DNA of 8,227 nt, taken from the NCBI GenBank assembly GCA_019751575.1, contig JAIENF010000126.1, positions 1 to 8,227 of the forward strand. The letters run 5' to 3'. The notes beneath the pieces were generated by a model. The model made no database searches. It was not told the origin of the DNA and saw only the letters and a list, made by a program, of their open reading frames with translations. This DNA comes from Burkholderiales bacterium (GTDB lineage: Bacteria > Pseudomonadota > Gammaproteobacteria > Burkholderiales > CAIKXV01). Of the stretch, positions 5,529 to 8,227 are shown piece after piece. The position numbers and the translations under genes are program-made. Positions within the stretch are counted from its first letter, which is position 1; every line of letters starts with the position of its first letter.

Positions 5529-7259
5529 TCACGCCCTCGGCACCACCCCACGCGTCGGCGCCCGCATGAACGCGAAATCCACCCCGCGCTCCGCCTGTTC
5601 GATGTCTTCCATGTACAGCTTGCGGTAGCCGCGACGGTCCTCCGGCTTCGGCTCGGGCGCGACCCACGCGGCACGACGCGCAGCCAGTTCCTCGTCGCTC
5701 ACCAGCAGGTCGATCCGCCGCCCGGCGGTATCGAGCCGGATCCGGTCGCCGTTCTTCACCAGCGCCAGCGGCCCGCCCACCGCCGATTCCGGCGACACAT
5801 GCAGCACGATGGTGCCGAAGGCGGTGCCGCTCATCCGCGCATCGGACACGCGAACCATGTCCTTCACGCCCTGCTCGGCGAGCTTCTTCGGGATCGGCAG
5901 GTAGCCCGACTCGGGCATGCCGGGCACGCCCTTCGGCCCGGAGTTCTGCAGCACCAGGATGTCGTCTGCCGCCACGTCCAGCGCCGGATCGTCGATGCGG
6001 TTGGCGAGGTCTGCCAGCGACGAGAACACGACCGCCCGGCCCTCGTGCTGCAGCAGCGGCTGCGAGGCGGCGCACTGCTTGATGATCGCGCCGTTGGGCG
6101 CGAGGTTGCCGCGCAGCACCACCATCGCGCCATCCTTGTAGATCGGGTCGTCGAACCGGCGCACGACCTTCTGGTCCCATCCGGGCGGCGCGGCATCGAG
6201 GTTCTCGCCGAGCGTGCGGCCGGTGATCGTCAATGCATCCAGGTTCAGCAGCGGCTTCAGCTCCCGCATGATCGTCGTGGCACCACCGGCGCGGTACAGG
6301 TCTTCCATGTAGCCCTGCCCGGTCGGCTTCAGGTCGACCAGCACCGGCGTCTTGCGGCCCATGCGGTCGAAACCCTCGAGGTCGAGCTCGAAGCCCAGCC
6401 GCGCCGCGATCGCGGCCATGTGGATCAGTGCGTTGGTCGAGCCGCCCACCGCGAGCAGCATGGTCAGCGCGTTCTCGAAGGCAGCCTGGGTCATCACCTT
6501 GTCCGGCGTCAGGCCCTCGGCCGCGATGGCCACCGCACGCGCACCGGTCTCTTCCGCATTGCGGATGCGGTCGGCCATCACCGCCGGGATCGCCGCCCCG
6601 CCCGGGATCATCATGCCCATCGCCTCGGCGCAGCAGGCCATCGTGCTGGCGGTACCCATCACCATGCAGGTGCCGGCGGTCGGGCACAGCTTCTCCTCGA
6701 TCTCGCCGATCTCGCGTGCATCGATCTCGTTGCCGCGGTACTTGCCCCAGAAGCGGCGGCAGTCGGTACAGGCGCCGAGCCGCTCGCCCTTGTGGTCACC
6801 GGTCATCATCGGCCCGGTGACCATCAGCACGGCGGGCACGTTCGCGCTGGCCGCACCCATCAGCAGCGCCGGCACCGTCTTGTCGCAGCCACCGATCAGC
6901 ACGCAGGCGTCCATCGGCTGCGCACGCACCATCTCTTCGGTGTCGATCGCCATCAGGTTGCGCAGGTACATGCTGGTCGGATGCGCAAACGACTCGTGCA
7001 GCGAAACCACCGGAAACTCGATCGGCAGGCCGCCGGCGAGCATCACCCCGCGCTTGATGCCCTCGATCAGGTCGGGCACGTTACGGTGGCAGGCGTTGTA
7101 GCCGGAGAAGGTGTTGGTGATGCCGATGATCGGGCGGTTCAGCGAGTCTTCCGTGTAGCCCATGGCCTTGATGAAGGCCTTGCGCAGGAACAGCGAGAAG
7201 CCCTGGTCGCCATAGGCGGTGAGGCCCTTCTTCATGCCGCGCGGTTTTTCTCCTGCCAT
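5529..7259 (-). CDS. IlvD/Edd-family [2Fe-2S] sugar-acid dehydratase
   Basis: A cytoplasmic Fe-S dehydratase that removes water from an aldonic-type acid to give a 2-keto-3-deoxy acid. The length, 576 residues, matches pentonate dehydratases (L-arabinonate/D-xylonate type, about 580-595). Three cysteines placed as in the Rhizobium L-arabinonate dehydratase [2Fe-2S] site are present: Cys57 (YNACH), Cys125 (GGCDK) and Cys198 (CPTAGTC). Likely Mg2+ ligands are Glu89, Asp126, the carbamylation-type Lys127 and a Glu near 450 (MPESG). The probable catalytic serine is Ser477 in SDARMSG. LFLRKAFIKAMGY and the general layout fit sugar-acid dehydratases better than the branched-chain amino acid enzyme IlvD or 6-phosphogluconate dehydratase Edd, but the exact substrate cannot be read from sequence. 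ATG 7259 is taken as start. A second ATG at residue 9 (7235) is possible, but the AGGAG before it is rather far (14 bases). No aldolase, transporter or regulator for the pathway is in the window. Confidence 0.93.
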   Translation of the reverse strand: MAGEKPRGMKKGLTAYGDQGFSLFLRKAFIKAMGYTEDSLNRPIIGITNTFSGYNACHRNVPDLIEGIKRGVMLAGGLPIEFPVVSLHESFAHPTSMYLRNLMAIDTEEMVRAQPMDACVLIGGCDKTVPALLMGAASANVPAVLMVTGPMMTGDHKGERLGACTDCRRFWGKYRGNEIDAREIGEIEEKLCPTAGTCMVMGTASTMACCAEAMGMMIPGGAAIPAVMADRIRNAEETGARAVAIAAEGLTPDKVMTQAAFENALTMLLAVGGSTNALIHMAAIAARLGFELDLEGFDRMGRKTPVLVDLKPTGQGYMEDLYRAGGATTIMRELKPLLNLDALTITGRTLGENLDAAPPGWDQKVVRRFDDPIYKDGAMVVLRGNLAPNGAIIKQCAASQPLLQHEGRAVVFSSLADLANRIDDPALDVAADDILVLQNSGPKGVPGMPESGYLPIPKKLAEQGVKDMVRVSDARMSGTAFGTIVLHVSPESAVGGPLALVKNGDRIRLDTAGRRIDLLVSDEELAARRAAWVAPEPKPEDRRGYRKLYMEDIEQAERGVDFAFMRAPTRGVVPRA

Positions 7260-7289
7260 CTCGGTGCCCGTCCGTGGTGTGTGGCGGCA

Positions 7290-7295
7290 AGTGTA
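7290..7295 (-). promoter_or_regulatory. Possible -10 element for the dehydratase gene
   Basis: On the - strand TACACT (context GGCTTACACTTGCC) lies 30 bases before the dehydratase ATG and resembles TATAAT at four of six positions. It is the only AT-leaning spot in the 105-base upstream region. No good -35 is visible at the expected spacing, so an activator or alternative sigma factor would be needed if it is used. Confidence 0.3.
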
Positions 7296-7330
7296 AGCCA
7301 GCGCGCGGGCCCTGCGCTCGATGGCAAGCG

Positions 7331-7359
7331 CGGCATGCCGTCGAAGCTCCGCTCGAGCG
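7331..7359. promoter_or_regulatory. Pair of perfect 10-bp palindromes upstream of the dehydratase gene
   Basis: CGGCATGCCG (7331-7340) and CGCTCGAGCG (7350-7359) are each perfect palindromes, with centres 19 bp apart, about two helical turns. They lie 72-100 bases before the dehydratase start and just upstream of the candidate -10. They could be operators for a dimeric regulator; the second has the central CG seen in many LacI-family sites. In GC-rich DNA such palindromes also arise by chance, so this is tentative. Confidence 0.3.
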
Positions 7360-7363
7360 ACGG

Positions 7364-7380
7364 ATCAGGCAGCGCCTGAT
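7364..7380 (-). terminator. Hairpin spanning the stop codon of the small membrane protein gene
   Basis: ATCAGGC (7364-7370) and GCCTGAT (7374-7380) form a perfect 7-bp stem with a 3-base loop. The stem includes the TGA stop (7365-7367) of the - strand gene. No T-run follows, so a transcript-end or 3'-stability role is plausible but unproven. It is also part of the upstream region of the dehydratase gene. Confidence 0.4.
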
Positions 7381-7685
7381 GGATTGGCTTCGCCCCTGAA
7401 GCCGGATACGCCCATCGAGACCCAGTTTGCCGAGGCAACCACGGCAAGCAGTTCGATGAAGACGAGCGGCAGGGCAAGCTCTGGCCGGGCACTGGCAAGC
7501 ACGAGGCACAGCAGCGCAGCCGCCGGGATCGGGATGAGTCTCCGCGCGGCAAACCCGTTGAACCCCGCACGATCTCCAATGGTGCGGTAGTCGATGAACG
7601 TGAGGGCAGGCGTCCGGCCTGCCCGCCAGACGGACAGCGTCAGGGCGACCGCGAGTACGAAGACCACGAGGTGAAGCTGGCTCAT
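7365..7685 (-). CDS. Small three-helix membrane protein, unknown function
   Basis: A 106-residue protein that I do not recognise. Three hydrophobic stretches are visible: about 4-20 (LHLVVFVLAVALTL), 50-66 (LIPIPAAALLCLVLASA) and 70-86 (LALPLVFIELLAVVASA). Between the first two is a polar, charged loop (25-49) with DYRTIGDRAGFNGF and a pair of Arg just before helix 2. The first segment could instead be an uncleaved signal anchor; no lipobox or clear signal-peptidase site is seen. The start is well supported by GGAGG (7694-7698) 8 bases before ATG 7685, which is the main reason to accept the gene. It lies 227 bases downstream of the cytochrome c gene on the same strand, with a hairpin between, and 105 bases before the dehydratase gene, so it may be its own transcription unit. 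Confidence 0.75.
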   Translation of the reverse strand: MSQLHLVVFVLAVALTLSVWRAGRTPALTFIDYRTIGDRAGFNGFAARRLIPIPAAALLCLVLASARPELALPLVFIELLAVVASANWVSMGVSGFRGEANPSGAA

Positions 7686-7693
7686 TCGGGATA

Positions 7694-7698
7694 CCTCC
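7694..7698 (-). promoter_or_regulatory. Ribosome binding site GGAGG for the small membrane protein
   Basis: CCTCC on the + strand reads GGAGG on the - strand, 8 bases upstream of ATG 7685. This consensus site separates a real gene from chance open frames in this GC-rich stretch. Confidence 0.75.
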
Positions 7699-7875
7699 AG
7701 ACTGGATTCGAGGGTCAGGGGACCTGGATACCCGTTCGCAGGCGCAGGACGGCTGCGGCGGGCGGCTCAACGTTCGGTTCGGCGCCGCCTCCTCCGGGTT
7801 GTGCTCAGGGGTACTGGAGGATGCGAGGAGCAGCCCCGGCCCGTACCCGCGTGTGCGGCCGGGTCCGCAGGGCCG

Positions 7876-7905
7876 GATCCGACACCCCGCGCATGGTATC
7901 GGATC
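7876..7905 (-). terminator. Hairpin just after the cytochrome c gene
   Basis: GATCCGACACC (7876-7886) pairs with GGTATCGGATC (7895-7905) over 11 positions with one C-A mismatch and an 8-base loop. The stem starts 7 bases past the cytochrome stop codon on the - strand. No U-tract follows, so termination may be Rho-assisted. Apart from this hairpin and the GGAGG site, I see nothing that I can support in the stretch 7686-7912. Confidence 0.5.
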
Positions 7906-7912
7906 GGTTCCG

Positions 7913-8227
7913 TCATCGCTGGGCGAAGACCCAGGCCACCAGGGAACGCAGTTCGGCGTCGTTGATCGCCGGATGGGGCGGCATCGGGATCGCCCCCCAG
8001 TCCCCGGCGCCCCCGTCGCGAATGCGCCGTGCAACCCGGTCATCCCCGCCGGCCTCGCTGCCGAATCGGCGGGCTACCTCCCGGAAGCTGGGTCCCACCA
8101 GCTTGGCATCGACGGCGTGGCATCCATTGCAGCCATAGGCGGCGAGCAGCGTCTGCACGTCGCGCGATCCGCTGGCCGCTGGCGCGGCTGGCGCAGCCGC
8201 CGCGGCCGCGCCCGCCGGCCGCGGGCG
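7913..8227 (-). CDS. c551-type cytochrome c, C-terminal part (5' end outside window)
   Basis: A periplasmic single-haem class I cytochrome c domain that carries electrons to or from a terminal oxidase, reductase or dehydrogenase. The haem site CNGCH is followed by VGPSF, a central helix (RVARRIRDGG), the loop GDWGAIPMPPHP with the axial Met, and a C-terminal helix ending WVFAQR. This layout is that of cytochrome c551/c552. A GTG at 8158 could serve as a start, but it would leave no signal peptide for haem attachment. The frame runs on to the window edge through an Ala/Pro-rich stretch (about 8162-8221) typical of a flexible linker. The domain is therefore either the mature part of a secreted cytochrome with a long linker or the C-terminal haem domain of a larger enzyme. 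The stop is TGA at 7913-7915. Confidence 0.9.
   Translation of the reverse strand, partial: RPRPAGAAAAAAPAAPAASGSRDVQTLLAAYGCNGCHAVDAKLVGPSFREVARRFGSEAGGDDRVARRIRDGGAGDWGAIPMPPHPAINDAELRSLVAWVFAQR

Noticed and set aside
5799..7379. Long open frame (526 codons) on the + strand opposite the dehydratase gene
   Set aside because: It is rich in His, Arg, Gly and Ala with no recognisable motif and is antisense to a dehydratase with complete motifs. Such frames are common opposite GC-rich genes.
7081..8043. 320-codon - strand frame spanning the dehydratase 5' end, the small membrane gene and the cytochrome gene
   Set aside because: It crosses three better-supported genes in another frame and has no ribosome site or coherent motif.
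7671..8138. 155-codon + strand frame over the cytochrome region
   Set aside because: It is antisense to the CNGCH cytochrome domain and Arg/Ser/Pro-rich without features.
1..8227. Possible mobile element, CRISPR array, tRNA or rRNA
   Set aside because: No terminal inverted repeats with a transposase, no regularly spaced repeats and no tRNA- or rRNA-like sequence were seen on either strand.

Overview
This is a GC-rich window (roughly two-thirds G+C by eye) from what looks like a proteobacterial chromosome, most likely a betaproteobacterium of the Burkholderiales/Rhodocyclales kind. The reasons are strong GC bias at third codon positions, GGAGG-type ribosome binding sites, a c551-type cytochrome c and a PEP-CTERM sorting signal. 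The taxonomic call is an inference; there is no rRNA or other marker gene. I see no tRNA, rRNA, CRISPR array, insertion sequence or integrase.

Layout from left to right. (1) Bases 1-130 are the last 42 codons of an unidentified + strand gene. (2) After a 33-base gap with a clear GGAGG site comes a 902-residue P-type cation ATPase of the Ca2+-ATPase-like P2 group (164-2872), complete with all catalytic motifs. (3) A strong hairpin (2899-2930) separates it from a convergent, damaged - strand gene (2941-3513). The 3' end of that gene encodes a PEP-CTERM/VPxP-type exosortase sorting signal. Its upstream part is split by an in-frame TGA and has no signal peptide, so it looks like a decayed envelope or exported protein gene. 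(4) A short promoter region leads to a two-gene + strand unit: an SDR-family protein whose catalytic residues are all substituted (3649-4422) and, 5 bases later, a long-form transaldolase (4428-5507). (5) Convergent to these, 21 bases away, is a 576-residue IlvD/Edd-family sugar-acid dehydratase on the - strand (5529-7259). A 105-base upstream region with two perfect 10-bp palindromes and a hairpin lies before it. (6) Further along on the - strand are a 106-residue three-helix membrane protein of unknown function (7365-7685) and the C-terminal part of a periplasmic c551-like cytochrome c (7913 to the window edge).

How the genes may work together: transaldolase, an SDR and a sugar-acid dehydratase side by side suggest carbohydrate or sugar-acid metabolism. 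However, the dehydratase is on the opposite strand and no kinase, aldolase, transporter or regulator is present, so a shared pathway is only a hypothesis. The ATPase, the PEP-CTERM remnant, the membrane protein and the cytochrome have no evident link with it. Nothing here amounts to a demonstrated new system. The points most worth following up are the SDR with no classical catalytic tetrad coupled to transaldolase, the altered ion-site residue in helix M6 of the ATPase, and the frame-broken PEP-CTERM gene.
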